Made by a program: the position numbers and the translations under genes
The notes under the pieces: model-generated
Databases searched by the model: none
The model's input: the letters and a program-made list of their open reading frames with translations, nothing else
What the model was told of the DNA's origin: nothing
Assembly: GCF_000333035.1 (NCBI RefSeq)
Contig: NZ_BANU01000006.1
Location: 163,082-227,081 of the forward strand
DNA from: Gordonia sihwensis NBRC 108236
GTDB lineage: Bacteria > Actinomycetota > Actinomycetes > Mycobacteriales > Mycobacteriaceae
DNA length: 64,000 nt
Reading direction: 5' to 3'
Shown here: positions 28,254 through 38,767 of the stretch, piece by piece
Numbering within the stretch: the first letter of the stretch is position 1
Layout of the letters: the number at the start of each line of letters is the position of its first letter

Positions 28254-29004
28254 CGGTCATCTCCGGGAACCTGGGCGAGAGGTCGTCGCCGCTGGAGGTG
28301 CCGCGCAGGCGTCTGCCGATCCACGGCACGGCGAACTCCCTGATCCAACGCCGGTTCTCGGCGCGCCGGCGGGCGGGCGACAGGTCGGGGAGCGGGGCCT
28401 GCTCCAGCGGCCGGAGGCCGTGCTCGACGCCGAGCGCGTCGAGCACGGCGATCGCCATGCGCTGATGGCCCGCGGCCGACATGTGCAGCCGATCGAAGTC
28501 CCAGAGGCGGACGTCGCGGTAGTCGTCGATCCGCCAGAAGTCGACGATGGTGGCGCCGTGGCGGTCGGCGATCTCGCGGACGCCCTCGTTGTAGATCGCG
28601 AAGCGCCCGCGAAGGGCGCTGAAGAGGGGCCAGCCGCCCGGATCGTGCGCGGTGAACAGCACGAGTCGCGCACCGGACTCGGTCAGTCGCGCCACGGCGG
28701 CGTCGTACGTCGAGAGCAGGGCGTCGATGTCGACCTTGGGCCGGAGGATGTCGTTGCCGCCGGCGTAGAGGGTGATCAGATCCGGGTCGAGTGCGAGCGC
28801 CGGCTCCACCTGTTCGGCCACGATCGGCTCGAGCTTGCGACCGCGGATGGCGAGGTTGGCGTACTCGGCGCCGGGCTCGAGCCGCGCCAACTCGGCCGCC
28901 ACCCGGTCCGCCCAGCCGCGGACTCCGTTCGGCCGCTGCGGGTCGTGGTCCCCGACTCCTTCGGTGAAGGAGTCGCCCAATGCTGCATATCGAAGGAAAG
29001 GCAC
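28240..29004 (-). CDS. SGNH/GDSL-type hydrolase
   Basis: A 254-residue esterase/lipase-fold protein. The four SGNH blocks are visible: block I YAALGDSFTEGVGD (Ser nucleophile), block II Gly in NLAIRGRK, block III AGGND, and block V DRLHMSAAGHQRMA with the catalytic Asp/His. There is no signal peptide, so it is probably cytoplasmic. Its start at 29004 faces the small ORF at 29049 on the other strand. The substrate is unknown. Confidence 0.92.
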   Translation of the reverse strand: MPFLRYAALGDSFTEGVGDHDPQRPNGVRGWADRVAAELARLEPGAEYANLAIRGRKLEPIVAEQVEPALALDPDLITLYAGGNDILRPKVDIDALLSTYDAAVARLTESGARLVLFTAHDPGGWPLFSALRGRFAIYNEGVREIADRHGATIVDFWRIDDYRDVRLWDFDRLHMSAAGHQRMAIAVLDALGVEHGLRPLEQAPLPDLSPARRRAENRRWIREFAVPWIGRRLRGTSSGDDLSPRFPEMTALGA

Positions 29005-29048
29005 GTCTGCCGAGAGTACGCCCGCGGGGCCGGCGATAGAATCGGGCC

Positions 29049-29234
29049 ATGAGCGGCGACGATCTCGAGCGACTCCAGCGCTGGGAGGACAACGGCGCGC
29101 AGTGGGAGGTCGTGTCGCTGCGGCCGGACTCGGCGACCATCGCGCTGCTGCGCTGCGACGCGGGTGAAGAGGTCGACCGCTTCGTCACCACCGATCCCCG
29201 AGTGCTGGCCCTGTGCCGCCGTCCCCGTGACTGA
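29049..29234 (+). CDS. small conserved-type hypothetical protein upstream of dinB
   Basis: A 61-residue acidic protein ([13 protein letters not shown] then [17 protein letters not shown]). It overlaps the dinB start by 8 bases and has correct codon bias, so it is probably real and co-translated with dinB. The sequence looks like a compact alpha/beta domain with a Trp-rich first half. I do not recognise a named family. Confidence 0.65.
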   Translation: MSGDDLERLQRWEDNGAQWEVVSLRPDSATIALLRCDAGEEVDRFVTTDPRVLALCRRPRD

Positions 29235-30642
29235 CTCCGCACCCGGCACCGCCGGCGGGGAGCGCAGCGCGCGCTGGGTGCTGCACATCGACATGGATGC
29301 CTTCTTCGCGTCGGTGGAGCAGCTCACGCGGCCGACCCTGGCCGGGCGTCCGGTGCTCGTCGGCGGCACCGGTGGCCGCGGCGTGGTGGCCGGAGCCAGC
29401 TACGAGTCGCGGACGTTCGGTGCCCGTTCGGCGATGCCGATGCATCAGGCGCGGCGGCTGGTCGGCGGCTCCGCGGTGGTGGTTCCGCCGCGCGGATCGG
29501 TGTACTCGGTGGTGAGCCGCCGCGTCTTCGGACTCGTGAGAACCTTCGTCCCGGTCATCGAGACGCTCTCGTTCGACGAGGCGTTCGGCGAACCGCAGGA
29601 GCTCGCGGGCGCCACCGCCGCCGACGCGCTCGACTTCGCCCACCGGCTGCGCGCCGCGATCCGGGAGGAGACGGGGCTGCCCGCTTCGGTGGGCTTCGGC
29701 TCGGGCAAACAGATCGCCAAGATCGCCTCCGGAATGGCCAAACCCGATGGGGCCAAGGTGATTCCGCCGTCCACGGAATTGGACTTCCTGCAAGCGCTGC
29801 CGGTGCGCAAGCTGTGGGGGATCGGCCCGGTGACCGGAGACCGACTGGCTCGGCTGGGAGTGGAGACCATCGGCGACCTGGCGGCGCTCTCGGATGTCGA
29901 GGTCGCCTCGGTCCTCGGCGCCACCGCGGGACCGTCGCTGCACCGGCTCGCGCGCGGGATCGACGATCGCCCGGTGACCGAGCGGGCGGAGGCGAAGCAG
30001 ATCAGCGCCGAATCGACCTTCGCGGTCGACATCGTGCGCGCGGCCGAACTCCGGGCGGCCGTCTCGGGCGCGGCGTCGCATGCGCATCGACGGCTGCTGG
30101 CGGACGGCCGCGGCGCGCGGACCGTGGTGGTGAAGTTGCGCCGCTCCGACATGTCGATCCTGACCCGCTCGACCACTCTGCCCGCGCCGACGACCGACCT
30201 CGATGCGCTGACCGCGGCGGCGCACCGGGTGATGCTCGATCCCTTGGAGGTGGGGCCGATCCGCCTGGTCGGCGTCGGATACTCCGGGTTGTCGGACACT
30301 CACCAGGAGACGCTGTTTCCCGATCTCGGTGACCTCGGTGACTCCGCGTCGCCCTCCGGCACGGGGGCTGCGGCCACTGGTGCGCCCGGCGTCCCGGACG
30401 AGGACACCGCCGCCGAACCCGTCGTCGACTGGCCCACCGGTACCGACGTCTCGCATCCCGATCACGGCCACGGATGGGTGCAGGGCGGGGGTCACGGCTT
30501 CGTGACCGTCCGGTTCGAGACGCGCGCGACCGGTCCGGGCCGCGCGCAGACCTTCCGACTGCCCGAGCCGAGACTGACGCGGGCGGACCCGCTCGACAGC
30601 CTCGCCTGGGACGAGGTCGCCGAATCGGGGGATCCGGACTAG
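29227..30642 (+). CDS. dinB: DNA polymerase IV (Y-family, DinB1/DinX type)
   Basis: A 471-residue translesion polymerase. Catalytic acidic residues are in [13 protein letters not shown] (about 19-31) and SFDEAF; the steric region [13 protein letters not shown], the HhH segment [16 protein letters not shown] and the little-finger domain follow. The last 90 residues carry a [20 protein letters not shown] module found in the mycobacterial DinX (Rv1537) type. GTG 29227 overlaps the small upstream ORF; the frame to 29164 is inside that ORF. No beta-clamp motif was firmly identified. Confidence 0.94.
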   Translation: MTDSAPGTAGGERSARWVLHIDMDAFFASVEQLTRPTLAGRPVLVGGTGGRGVVAGASYESRTFGARSAMPMHQARRLVGGSAVVVPPRGSVYSVVSRRVFGLVRTFVPVIETLSFDEAFGEPQELAGATAADALDFAHRLRAAIREETGLPASVGFGSGKQIAKIASGMAKPDGAKVIPPSTELDFLQALPVRKLWGIGPVTGDRLARLGVETIGDLAALSDVEVASVLGATAGPSLHRLARGIDDRPVTERAEAKQISAESTFAVDIVRAAELRAAVSGAASHAHRRLLADGRGARTVVVKLRRSDMSILTRSTTLPAPTTDLDALTAAAHRVMLDPLEVGPIRLVGVGYSGLSDTHQETLFPDLGDLGDSASPSGTGAAATGAPGVPDEDTAAEPVVDWPTGTDVSHPDHGHGWVQGGGHGFVTVRFETRATGPGRAQTFRLPEPRLTRADPLDSLAWDEVAESGDPD

Positions 30643-30665
30643 ACAGTACAGCTGGGGCTGTGCGG

Positions 30666-31601
30666 TCAGGGGGACGACGCCGCGAAGAAGGCGGCGATCG
30701 CGTCGGCGTCGGCGCCGCGGGAGAGCAGGGCGATGAGGGCCATCCGCGCCTGCGGCGCCCGCAGCCACGGGGAGAAGATCGCGCCGGCCCGGACGAGATC
30801 GACGCCGCCGCCACCACCACCGTAGGTCGGCTCCACCGGGCCGTACGGGACCCGGGTCGACACGACCACCGCCACGTCGCGCTGCACCGCGAGATTCACC
30901 TCGGCGGTGATGTCGGGATGGGTGTTGCCAGAGCCGGTCGCCGACAGCACGATGCCCGCCGCCCGCTGGGCGACCGCCGACGCGATGGTGCCGGGTGAGA
31001 CGCCGGGGTAGAGCGCGAGCAGGTCGACACGGGCCGGCCTGCCCTCGGGAAGAGTGTCCGAGACCAGCGGTCGCGGCAGGTCGGGATGGACGGTGTCGAA
31101 TGCGGTGACCTCGGTGGTCGAGGTCTTGAACACGCCGCGCGCGCCGAGAACCCGGCCGCCGATCGCCACCAGCACACCGCGTCCGCGCGAGTCCGCGTCG
31201 GCCGCCAGCGCCACCGCGGCGGCGATGTTGGCCGGACCGTCGGAGAGCGGGTGATCGGCCGGGAACTGCGCGCCGGTGAACACCACCGGGCGGGGGTCGG
31301 CGGCGAAGACGTCCGCCAAGTAGGCGGTCTCCTCGAGAGTGTCGGTTCCATGCGTCACCACCACTCCGGCGACCGCGGGATCGGCGAAGGCCTCGGCGAT
31401 CGCTGCGACGATTGCGAACTGGTCGCGGACGGTCATCGCCGACGAGTCCTTGGCCATCAGCTCGACGGGTGCGACCCGGACGTCGTCGGCGGTCGCCGGG
31501 ACGAGGTCGGCCGCGTGCAGGACCGGCACGGCCCCGTCGTCGGTGGTCTGCGAGGCGGCGGTGCCGCCAGTGGTGATCATCACGACCTGACGTGTGCTCA
31601 T
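30666..31601 (-). CDS. ansA: L-asparaginase
   Basis: A 311-residue type I/II asparaginase fold, hydrolysing Asn to Asp and ammonia. The first catalytic Thr is in MITTGGTAAS and the second in VVTHGTDTLEETAYL; a GVVLSATGSGNTHPDI-like segment lies in the C-terminal half. Start is ATG 31601; the open frame upstream to 32006 is a shadow. Equivalent of Rv1538c. No signal peptide, so cytoplasmic. It converges on dinB with a weak 5-bp hairpin at 30648-30661 between them. Confidence 0.93.
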   Translation of the reverse strand: MSTRQVVMITTGGTAASQTTDDGAVPVLHAADLVPATADDVRVAPVELMAKDSSAMTVRDQFAIVAAIAEAFADPAVAGVVVTHGTDTLEETAYLADVFAADPRPVVFTGAQFPADHPLSDGPANIAAAVALAADADSRGRGVLVAIGGRVLGARGVFKTSTTEVTAFDTVHPDLPRPLVSDTLPEGRPARVDLLALYPGVSPGTIASAVAQRAAGIVLSATGSGNTHPDITAEVNLAVQRDVAVVVSTRVPYGPVEPTYGGGGGGVDLVRAGAIFSPWLRAPQARMALIALLSRGADADAIAAFFAASSP

Positions 31602-31797
31602 GGTCTCGATTCTTGCATCCCGCGTCGATCGTGTCTGCAGCTCGCGGTGGGGCTGGCGAGACAGATGAGACCAAGCTGAGAAGTCACCCGATACCGGCCT
31701 GAGCGAGTGTGCGGATCGCGGGCTCTTTGGCATAGTGGTCTGAGTTCGGGTCTGGGAGGGCCCGCTGGAATCCGACCCCAATGTGAGGACTACTTCG

Positions 31798-32379
31798 GTG
31801 AACATTCGCAGAATCGTGACCGGTGCCGTGCTTGCCGGCGCCATCGCCGCGACCGCGGCGTGCGGCGGCAACGACAACTCCGACGCTCCGCCCGTGCCCA
31901 GTGCCACCACGTCCAGCGCCGCGGCCACGAGCAGTGCGGCCACCGGCACCGAGGCCGAGATGACGAACCCGAACAAGGTTCCCGGCGTCGCCGCACTCAA
32001 CGACATGCTTCAGAAGGCGCTCGATCCGAATATCAAGCCGGCGGCCAAGACCGACCTGGTCGAGGGCTCCGAGGTGGACCCGAACCTCTTCACGCAGCTG
32101 GTGAAGGCCAAGAAGGAGAACCCGGACGTCACCTACGAGATCAAGAAGCCGATCCTGAAGGCCGGGCCCAACCGAGCCAAGGTGAAGGTCGAGGTGAAGC
32201 TGCCGAACAACCCGCCGACCAAGATCGACGCGTCGATCGTCTTCGACAACGGCCGCTGGAAGCTCTCCAAGGAGACCGTCTGCCCGCTGCTGAGCCAGAC
32301 CGACGTGCAGTCGCCGCTGTGCGTTTCGCCGTCGAGCAAGGCCAAGAGCGCGACCTCGAGCAAGAAGGCCGCGGGCTGA
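31798..32379 (+). CDS. MTB12-like secreted lipoprotein
   Basis: A 193-residue protein with a signal peptide and lipobox at Cys22 (AATAACGG). A Ser/Thr/Ala linker follows, then a globular domain with VPGVAALNDMLQKALDP and KIDASIVFDNGRWKLSKETVCPLL, resembling the low-molecular-weight antigen MTB12 C-terminal domain of mycobacteria. GTG 31798 is preferred to the GTG at 31783 because TGAGGA precedes it at good spacing. A CATAGT -10-like box is at 31731. Role unknown; outer surface is likely. Confidence 0.8.
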   Translation: MNIRRIVTGAVLAGAIAATAACGGNDNSDAPPVPSATTSSAAATSSAATGTEAEMTNPNKVPGVAALNDMLQKALDPNIKPAAKTDLVEGSEVDPNLFTQLVKAKKENPDVTYEIKKPILKAGPNRAKVKVEVKLPNNPPTKIDASIVFDNGRWKLSKETVCPLLSQTDVQSPLCVSPSSKAKSATSSKKAAG

Positions 32380-32380
32380 T

Positions 32381-32401
32381 TCCGGTCAGCCGCTGACCGG
32401 A
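32381..32401. terminator. hairpin between convergent lipoprotein genes
   Basis: TCCGGTCAGC (32381-32390) and GCTGACCGGA (32392-32401) are perfect 10-base inverted arms around one base. It lies immediately after the stop at 32379 and could stop transcription from both sides, though there is no T-run. Confidence 0.55.
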
Positions 32402-32432
32402 GCACATCCATTCGCCCTCGCCAGGCGCGGAG

Positions 32433-33419
32433 TCATTCCGACTTCCGCCAGGTGAGGGTGAATTCGTTCTGCTGCAGGATGGGCCGGTTGGGGTCGTCGC
32501 CGGTCAGTTCGCGGCCGCCCTTCATCGTGAGGTCGCCCGAGACCGGCAGCAGCGAGCGGAGATCGACCGTCAACGAGCCCGAGCCGCTCATCGAGAACTT
32601 CGCGATGTGCAGCTTCGCGTCGGACCCCGGGATAGAGAAGACCGAGTCGACCGGTGTCTCGTCGACCCGCACGTCGAGTTTGAGGATGTCGCCTTCGCGA
32701 GCGGTCAGTGTCACGGTCATGGTCTGGGTGACCGTCGCGGCCGCGGACACCGTCCGCAGCGACTGCCATCGGGCACCCGGGGCCACCGGGGTGGTCGGCA
32801 CCGGCACCGCGTAGTCGAGCGCCCCGACGAGCGACTGCTCCAGCGCGCTGCGTGCGGGTGACTCGGACGATTCGTCGGGCTTGAGGCGCAGCCGGGTGGG
32901 CACCAGGCCCGGGGCGTACGAGATGCCGCCCGTGGATCCGTCGAGCGCGCCGAGCAGGCCGTCGAGAGCGGTGTCCTTGCTGGTGGGCGTTCCGATGGAG
33001 AACTCGAGACTGCTCGGATCGTCGCACACGGCGCGCGCGGTGATCGGAGTGACGAGTTGCTGCTCGGTCTTCTGCACCTGATTGGTGTTCTCCGTGCGCG
33101 AGGTCGGTGCCACGCTCGCCTCGAGCGACGAGGTCTCCAGCGTGACCCGCTGGGCGGCATCGGTCCTCGGCGAGACGGTGAGCGGCTGCGCCGGACCCTC
33201 GCCGGGGGAGAGGACGGTCACCTCGGCGTCGGGCACGGTGATCGACCGCGCGCCGTCGGACTTGCTGGCCGGCGTCGTGGCACACGGACCGTCGCCGGAG
33301 GCGTCGTTCGAAGACGAACACGCCGCGGCGCCGGACGCCAGAACGACCGCCGCGGCGGCCATGCCGACGGCGCGGCGGGCAGTGGTGGAACGCGGGGAAA
33401 CCGGAGACGAGACAGTCAC
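32433..33419 (-). CDS. hypothetical lipoprotein
   Basis: A 328-residue exported lipoprotein starting at GTG 33419. The signal peptide ends in a lipobox at about Cys34 (ASGAAACSSS). The mature part has two beta-rich halves: the second begins near VPTTPVAPGARWQSLRTVSAAATVTQTMTVTLTAREGD, a pattern seen in DUF6263-like actinobacterial lipoproteins. I cannot assign a function. It ends facing the MTB12-like gene and starts 83 bases from lspA on the other strand. Confidence 0.75.
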   Translation of the reverse strand: MTVSSPVSPRSTTARRAVGMAAAAVVLASGAAACSSSNDASGDGPCATTPASKSDGARSITVPDAEVTVLSPGEGPAQPLTVSPRTDAAQRVTLETSSLEASVAPTSRTENTNQVQKTEQQLVTPITARAVCDDPSSLEFSIGTPTSKDTALDGLLGALDGSTGGISYAPGLVPTRLRLKPDESSESPARSALEQSLVGALDYAVPVPTTPVAPGARWQSLRTVSAAATVTQTMTVTLTAREGDILKLDVRVDETPVDSVFSIPGSDAKLHIAKFSMSGSGSLTVDLRSLLPVSGDLTMKGGRELTGDDPNRPILQQNEFTLTWRKSE

Positions 33420-33502
33420 CCGAGCCAGAGTAGTGCGGGCCGCGGGCCGTCCCGACGAGGCGGGGTGCGACGCCGACGCGGCCGATGTGGAGAATTGAGG
33501 TC

Positions 33503-34105
33503 ATGAACCAACCTGCGGCGCAGCGCGCCGGAGACCCGGCGCGCCGCCGCGGAGTCGGGCTGATCCCCGTTCTCATCGCGGTGGCGGTCGCCGCCTACCT
33601 GATCGACGTCCTCAGCAAGGTGCTGGTGGTTGCGAAGATGGAACCCGGTGAGACGGTGTCGGTGATCGGCGACTTCCTCACCTTTCACCTGGTCCGTAAC
33701 AGCGGCGCGGCGTTCTCCATGGCCACCGGCTACACGTGGGTGCTGACCTTCGTCGCGCTGGCCGTCGTCGTGGTGATCGCGCGCTACGCCAAGCGGCTCG
33801 GTTCGCTGGGCTGGGTGATCGGCCTGGGCCTGGTGCTGGGCGGGGCGCTGGGCAATCTGACCGACCGGATGTTCCGCGATCCGGCGCCGCTGCGCGGCCA
33901 TGTGGTCGACTTCATTCAGGTGGGGAGTTGGTGGCCCACCTTCAACATGGCCGATTCGGCGGTCGTCTGCGGTGCGGTTCTGTTGGTCGTGCTGACCCTG
34001 CTCGGTTACGACTACGACGGATCCCGCACCGGATGGGCGGCTCGGCACGGCAGTGAGAAGCACCCGGCGGAGTCGGGCGAGGACGAGGAGGACCACGATG
34101 CGTGA
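33503..34105 (+). CDS. lspA: lipoprotein signal peptidase II
   Basis: A 200-residue four-helix aspartic protease that cleaves prolipoproteins at the lipobox Cys. Catalytic Asp motifs are visible in GNLTDRMF and FNMADSAVV; the [11 protein letters not shown] segment is also characteristic. ATG 33503 follows TTGAGG. It overlaps rluD by 8 bases (same pairing as Rv1539-Rv1540). The acidic C-terminal tail is cytoplasmic. It may process the lipoproteins encoded nearby, such as LppM, MceD and MceE. Confidence 0.95.
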   Translation: MNQPAAQRAGDPARRRGVGLIPVLIAVAVAAYLIDVLSKVLVVAKMEPGETVSVIGDFLTFHLVRNSGAAFSMATGYTWVLTFVALAVVVVIARYAKRLGSLGWVIGLGLVLGGALGNLTDRMFRDPAPLRGHVVDFIQVGSWWPTFNMADSAVVCGAVLLVVLTLLGYDYDGSRTGWAARHGSEKHPAESGEDEEDHDA

Positions 34106-35024
34106 CTCGCGGGCGATGCCGGTCCCCGACGGTCTCCACGGGATGCGCGTGGACGCGGGCGTGGCGCGCGTGCTCGGTCTCTCGCGCACGGTGGTCGCGA
34201 CGCTCGCCGACGCCGGTGACATCACCGTCGACGGCGTCCCGGTGGGCAAGTCCCACAAGCTGGCGGCCGGATCGTGGCTCGACGTGCTTCTTCCCGAGCC
34301 GGAGCAGCCGCTCACGGTGGAGCCGACACCGGTCGAAGACCTCGAGGTGCTCTACCACGACTCCGACATCATCGTCGTCGACAAGCCCGCCGGCGTCGCG
34401 GCGCATCCGTCGCTCGGCTGGTCGGGGCCGACCGTCATCGGAGCGCTGGCGGCGGCCGGCTTCCGCATCTCCACCTCGGGTGCGCACGAGCGCCAGGGCA
34501 TCGTGCACCGCCTCGACGCGGGTACCTCGGGGGTGATGGTGGTGGCCGCGTCCGAACGCGCGTACACGCTGATGAAGCGGGCGTTCAAGGAACGCACCGT
34601 CGAGAAGCGGTACCACGCGCTGGTGCAGGGGCACCTCGATCCGCCGTCCGGGACGATCGACGCGCCGATCGGTCGACATCCCGGGTCCGATTGGCGTTTC
34701 GCCGTCACCGCGGGCGGTCGTGAATCCGTGACGCATTACGACACCCTGGAGATGTTCGCGGCGGCGTCGTTGCTCGACGTTCATCTGGAGACCGGACGCA
34801 CGCACCAGATCCGTGTGCACTTCTCGGCGATGCACCATCCGTGCTGCGGCGACCCGACCTACGGCGCCGATCCCCGGCTCGCGGGCCGGCTGGGGCTCGA
34901 ACGGCAGTGGCTGCACGCCCGGATGCTGGCCTTCGCGCACCCCGCCGACGGTCGTCGCGTGGAGTTCACCTCGGAGTACCCGGCCGATCTGCAGCACGCC
35001 CTGGACGTTCTCCGGGAGCCGTGA
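34098..35024 (+). CDS. rluD: 23S rRNA pseudouridine synthase, RluD type
   Basis: A 308-residue RluA-family enzyme. An S4 RNA-binding domain ([34 protein letters not shown]) precedes the catalytic domain with [17 protein letters not shown] (catalytic Asp) and [15 protein letters not shown] 34098 overlaps the lspA stop; a longer frame to 34053 lies within lspA. Its stop codon is part of the hairpin at 35022-35065. Confidence 0.94.
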   Translation: MRDSRAMPVPDGLHGMRVDAGVARVLGLSRTVVATLADAGDITVDGVPVGKSHKLAAGSWLDVLLPEPEQPLTVEPTPVEDLEVLYHDSDIIVVDKPAGVAAHPSLGWSGPTVIGALAAAGFRISTSGAHERQGIVHRLDAGTSGVMVVAASERAYTLMKRAFKERTVEKRYHALVQGHLDPPSGTIDAPIGRHPGSDWRFAVTAGGRESVTHYDTLEMFAAASLLDVHLETGRTHQIRVHFSAMHHPCCGDPTYGADPRLAGRLGLERQWLHARMLAFAHPADGRRVEFTSEYPADLQHALDVLREP

Positions 35025-35065
35025 GACGAGGAGGTGATCGGCCCTCGCGCGGGCCGCTCGTCTCA
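35022..35065 (+). terminator. compound hairpin starting at the rluD stop codon
   Basis: TGAGACGAG (35022-35030) pairs with CTCGTCTCA (35057-35065), and inside it GGCCC (35040-35044) pairs with GGGCC (35051-35055). The outer 5' arm includes the rluD stop TGA. No T-run follows, so it may act as terminator or as an RNA-stability element. Confidence 0.55.
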
Positions 35066-35112
35066 TCCGTCACAGGTCCGCGTGCCACGGCGGAAGTGTC
35101 CGAGGTCTTCTC

Positions 35113-35118
35113 TACAGT
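35113..35118 (+). promoter_or_regulatory. candidate dnaE -10 element
   Basis: TACAGT (TAnnnT) would give a leader of about 37 bases before GTG 35162. No good -35 is apparent. Confidence 0.4.
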
Positions 35119-35161
35119 GGAGTGGTCTCAAGTTGGTTCGATCGCCTCAAGGAGTCGCCGC

Positions 35162-38100
35162 GTGTCCGGGTCGTTCGTTCATCTTCACAATCACACCGAG
35201 TACTCGATGCTCGACGGTGCCGCGAAGATGTCCCCGTTGTTCGCCGAGGCCGAGCGCCTGGGCATGACGGCGATCGGGATGACCGACCACGGCAACATGT
35301 TCGGTGCGAGCGAGTTCTACAACACCGCGCGCAAGCACGGCATCAAGCCGATCATCGGCATCGAGGCGTACATCGCACCGGAGTCCCGTTTCAACACTAA
35401 GCGGATCCAGTGGGGCACGCGCGACCAGAAGTCCGACGACGTCTCCGGTTCGGGTGCGTACACGCATATGACGATGGTCGCCGAGAACGCCACCGGGCTG
35501 CGGAACCTCTTCAAACTGTCGTCGCTGGCGTCGATCGAGGGACAGCTCGGCAAGTGGGCGCGTATGGACGCCGAGATCATCGCCGAGCACGCCGAAGGGA
35601 TCATCGCGACCACCGGCTGCCCGTCCGGTGAGGTGCAGACGCGGCTGCGGCTGGGCCACGAGGCCGAGGCTCTCGAGGCGGCGGGCAAGTGGCAGGAGAT
35701 CTTCGGCAAGGAGAACTTCTACCTCGAGCTGATGGAGCACGGCCTCGAGATCGAGCAGCGGGTGCGGTCGGGGCTCCTCGACATCGGCCGCAAGCTCGGC
35801 ATCAAGCCGCTGGTCACCAACGACTGTCACTACGTCACCCGCGATCACGCCAAGGCGCACGAGGCGCTGCTGTGCCTCCAGACGGGCAAGACGCTGTCGG
35901 ACCCGACACGGTTCAAGTTCGACGGCGACGGCTACTACCTCAAGTCGGCGGAGGAGATGCGAGCGCTGTGGGACGACGTCGTCCCCGGCGGCTGCGATTC
36001 GACGCTCGAGATCGGCGAACGCGTGCAGTCGTACGAGGAGGTCTACGCGCACCACGACCGGATGCCGATCTTCCCGGTGCCGGACGGCTACACGCAGGAG
36101 ACGTGGCTGGCGCGCGAAGTGATGGCCGGTCTGGACCGCCGGTTCGACGGCAATCCGCCCGCGGACTACATCTCGCGCGCCGAGTACGAACTGTCGGTCA
36201 TCAACCAGATGGGTTTCCCGGCCTACTTCCTCGTCGTCGGCGACCTCATCCGGCACGCCCTGGAGGTCGGGATCCGCGTCGGGCCGGGACGAGGCAGCGC
36301 CGCGGGGTCGCTGGTGGCCTACGCGCTCGGCATCACGAACATCGATCCCATTCCGCACGGTCTGCTGTTCGAGCGGTTCCTCAACCCCGAGCGCGTGTCG
36401 ATGCCCGACATCGACATCGACTTCGACGACCGTCGCCGCGGTGAGATGATCACCTACGCCTCCCAGAAGTGGGGCCACGACAAAGTGGCTCAGGTCATCA
36501 CCTTCGGCACGATCAAGACCAAGGCCGCGATCAAGGACTCGGCCCGCGTCCAATTCGGTCAGCCGGGCTTCGCGATCGCAGACCGGATCACCAAGGCGCT
36601 CCCGCCGCCGATCATGGCCAAGGACATCCCGGTCTGGGGCATCACCGATCCCGAGCACGAGCGGTACTCGGAGGCCACCGAGGTCCGCACGCTGATCGAG
36701 ACCGATCCGGACGTCAAGCGGATCTACGACACCGCCCTCGGCCTGGAGGGGCTGGTCCGCAACGCGGGCGTGCACGCCTGCGCGGTGATCATGTCGAGCG
36801 AACCGCTCACCGACGCGATCCCGGTCTGGAAGCGTGCGCAGGACGGCGCCATCATCACCGGTTGGGACTATCCCTCGTGCGAGGCCATCGGTCTGCTCAA
36901 GATGGACTTCCTCGGGCTGCGCAACCTGACCGTCATCGGTGACGCGATCGAGAACATCAAGACCAACCGCGGCATCGACCTCGATCTCGACAAGCTGCCG
37001 CTCGAGGATCCGAAGACCTACGAGCTGCTGGCGCGGGGCGACACGCTCGGCGTCTTCCAGCTCGACGGCGCGGCCATGCGCGAGCTGCTGAAGATGATGC
37101 AGCCCACCGGCTTCGAAGACATCGTCGCCGTGTTGGCGCTGTACCGCCCGGGGCCGATGGGTGTGAACGCGCACACCGACTACGCCAAGCGGAAGAACGG
37201 TCTGCAGGACGTCAAGCCGATCCATCCCGAGTTGGAGGAGCCGCTCAAGGAGATCCTGGCGGAGACCTACGGCCTGATCGTCTACCAGGAGCAGATCATG
37301 CAGATCGCTCAGAAGGTGGCGGGCTACTCGCTCGGACAGGCCGACCTGCTCCGTCGTGCGATGGGAAAGAAGAAGAAGGAGATCCTCGACGAGGCCTACG
37401 ACGGTTTCGCGGAGGGGATGAAGAACAACGGCTTCTCACAGGGGGCGATCACCGCCCTGTGGGACACGGTTCTGCCGTTCGCCGGCTACGCCTTCAACAA
37501 ATCGCACGCCGCCGGCTACGGGCTGGTCTCGTTCTGGACCGCCTATCTCAAGGCCAACTACCCGGCCGAGTACATGGCGGGGCTGCTGACGTCGGTCGGC
37601 GACGACAAGGACAAAGCGGCGATCTACCTCGCGGACTGTCGCAAGATGGGCATCACGGTGCTGCCACCCGACGTCAACGAGTCGCGTGCCGACTTCGCCG
37701 CGGTGGGGGAGGACATCCGATTCGGTCTGGCCGCGATCCGCAACGTCGGGTCCGGAGTGGTCTCCTCGATCATCTCGGCGCGCGAGGAGAAGGGCACCTA
37801 CACGAGCTTCTCGGACTACTTGGGCAAGATCGACGTGCAGGCGTGCAGCAAGAAGGTCACCGAGTCGCTGATCAAAGCCGGCGGTTTCGATTCGCTCGGT
37901 CACGACCGCAAGGGCCTGTTCCTCGTTCACTCCGAAGCGATCGACGCCGTGCTGTCGACCAAGAAGGCCGAAGCGGTCGGCCAGTTCGACCTCTTCGGCG
38001 GTGTCGGAGACGACGACGGCGGTGCCTCGGACGTGTTCGCGGTCAAGGTGCCGGAGGACGAGTGGGAGACCAAGCACAAGCTCGCTCTCGAACGAGACAT

Positions 38101-38698
38101 GCTGGGCCTGTACGTGTCCGGCCACCCACTGGCAGGACTGGAGCACGCGATCGCGGCGCAGACCGACACCTCGATCACCGCGCTCCTCGAAGGGTCGGTG
38201 GCCGACGGCGCGCAGATCACCATCGGCGGCATCATCTCCTCGGTGACCCGACGGGTGAACAAGAAGGGCGAGCCGTGGGCGGCGGTCCAGCTCGAGGACA
38301 TGGTGGGCGGCGTCGAGGTGTACTTCTTCCCGCGCGCGTACGTCGCGTACGGGATGGACCTGGTGCCCGACAACATCGTCCTGGTCAAGGCCCGTGTCAA
38401 CAAGCGTGACGATTCGACGATGATCAGCGCCAACGACCTCGCGGTTCCGGACCTGTCAGCGGTCGGCACCACCAAGCCGCTGAATCTCACGCTGTCGGCC
38501 CGCGTCTGCACGCCCGACCGGGTCAGCGCGCTCAAACAGATCCTCGTGCGTCATCCGGGGACCTCCGACGTTCATGTGACGCTGGTCAGCGACCGGAAGC
38601 AGACGCAGTTGCGGTTGATGGACTCACTGCGCGTGGCGCCGTCGTCGGCCCTGATGGGGGATTTGAAGGCACTCCTGGGCCCGAGCTGTCTGACCTGA
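35162..38698 (+). CDS. dnaE: DNA polymerase III alpha subunit (replicative)
   Basis: An 1178-residue replicative polymerase of DnaE1 type. The N-terminal PHP domain begins [18 protein letters not shown] with MTDHGNMFG; in mycobacteria this domain is the proofreading exonuclease. The palm has [17 protein letters not shown] and the catalytic [12 protein letters not shown] (Asp triad). Later come [17 protein letters not shown] sequence, a helix-hairpin-helix, an OB-fold ([28 protein letters not shown]) and a C-terminal domain. GTG 35162 has AAGGAG seven bases upstream; the frame to 34841 is inside rluD. Confidence 0.97.
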   Translation: MSGSFVHLHNHTEYSMLDGAAKMSPLFAEAERLGMTAIGMTDHGNMFGASEFYNTARKHGIKPIIGIEAYIAPESRFNTKRIQWGTRDQKSDDVSGSGAYTHMTMVAENATGLRNLFKLSSLASIEGQLGKWARMDAEIIAEHAEGIIATTGCPSGEVQTRLRLGHEAEALEAAGKWQEIFGKENFYLELMEHGLEIEQRVRSGLLDIGRKLGIKPLVTNDCHYVTRDHAKAHEALLCLQTGKTLSDPTRFKFDGDGYYLKSAEEMRALWDDVVPGGCDSTLEIGERVQSYEEVYAHHDRMPIFPVPDGYTQETWLAREVMAGLDRRFDGNPPADYISRAEYELSVINQMGFPAYFLVVGDLIRHALEVGIRVGPGRGSAAGSLVAYALGITNIDPIPHGLLFERFLNPERVSMPDIDIDFDDRRRGEMITYASQKWGHDKVAQVITFGTIKTKAAIKDSARVQFGQPGFAIADRITKALPPPIMAKDIPVWGITDPEHERYSEATEVRTLIETDPDVKRIYDTALGLEGLVRNAGVHACAVIMSSEPLTDAIPVWKRAQDGAIITGWDYPSCEAIGLLKMDFLGLRNLTVIGDAIENIKTNRGIDLDLDKLPLEDPKTYELLARGDTLGVFQLDGAAMRELLKMMQPTGFEDIVAVLALYRPGPMGVNAHTDYAKRKNGLQDVKPIHPELEEPLKEILAETYGLIVYQEQIMQIAQKVAGYSLGQADLLRRAMGKKKKEILDEAYDGFAEGMKNNGFSQGAITALWDTVLPFAGYAFNKSHAAGYGLVSFWTAYLKANYPAEYMAGLLTSVGDDKDKAAIYLADCRKMGITVLPPDVNESRADFAAVGEDIRFGLAAIRNVGSGVVSSIISAREEKGTYTSFSDYLGKIDVQACSKKVTESLIKAGGFDSLGHDRKGLFLVHSEAIDAVLSTKKAEAVGQFDLFGGVGDDDGGASDVFAVKVPEDEWETKHKLALERDMLGLYVSGHPLAGLEHAIAAQTDTSITALLEGSVADGAQITIGGIISSVTRRVNKKGEPWAAVQLEDMVGGVEVYFFPRAYVAYGMDLVPDNIVLVKARVNKRDDSTMISANDLAVPDLSAVGTTKPLNLTLSARVCTPDRVSALKQILVRHPGTSDVHVTLVSDRKQTQLRLMDSLRVAPSSALMGDLKALLGPSCLT

Positions 38699-38717
38699 GA
38701 AGGGCAGGCACGAGGCC

Positions 38718-38739
38718 GAGATTCGGTTCACCGAATCTC
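38718..38739. terminator. perfect 9-bp hairpin after dnaE
   Basis: GAGATTCGG (38718-38726) and CCGAATCTC (38731-38739) pair perfectly around TTCA, 20 bases after the dnaE stop. No T-run follows. It also occupies the -35 region of the downstream gene, so it could be an operator. Confidence 0.55.
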
Positions 38740-38755
38740 AACTCGTCGACTGAGC

Positions 38756-38761
38756 TACACT
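38756..38761 (+). promoter_or_regulatory. candidate -10 giving a leaderless mRNA
   Basis: TACACT at 38756-38761 ends 6 bases before ATG 38768, so the transcript would begin at or next to the start codon. Leaderless mRNAs are common in actinobacteria. No Shine-Dalgarno precedes the gene. Confidence 0.5.
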
Positions 38762-38767
38762 GTGGAT

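Noticed and set aside
29185..31674. 829-residue minus-strand ORF across dinB and ansA
   Set aside because: Overlaps two well-supported genes and is low complexity; the ansA frame is different.
38718..38739. tRNA gene in the GATTCGGTTCACCGAATC region
   Set aside because: The GGTTC-like sequence resembles a T-loop, but it is a simple 9-bp hairpin and no cloverleaf or acceptor stem can be drawn.
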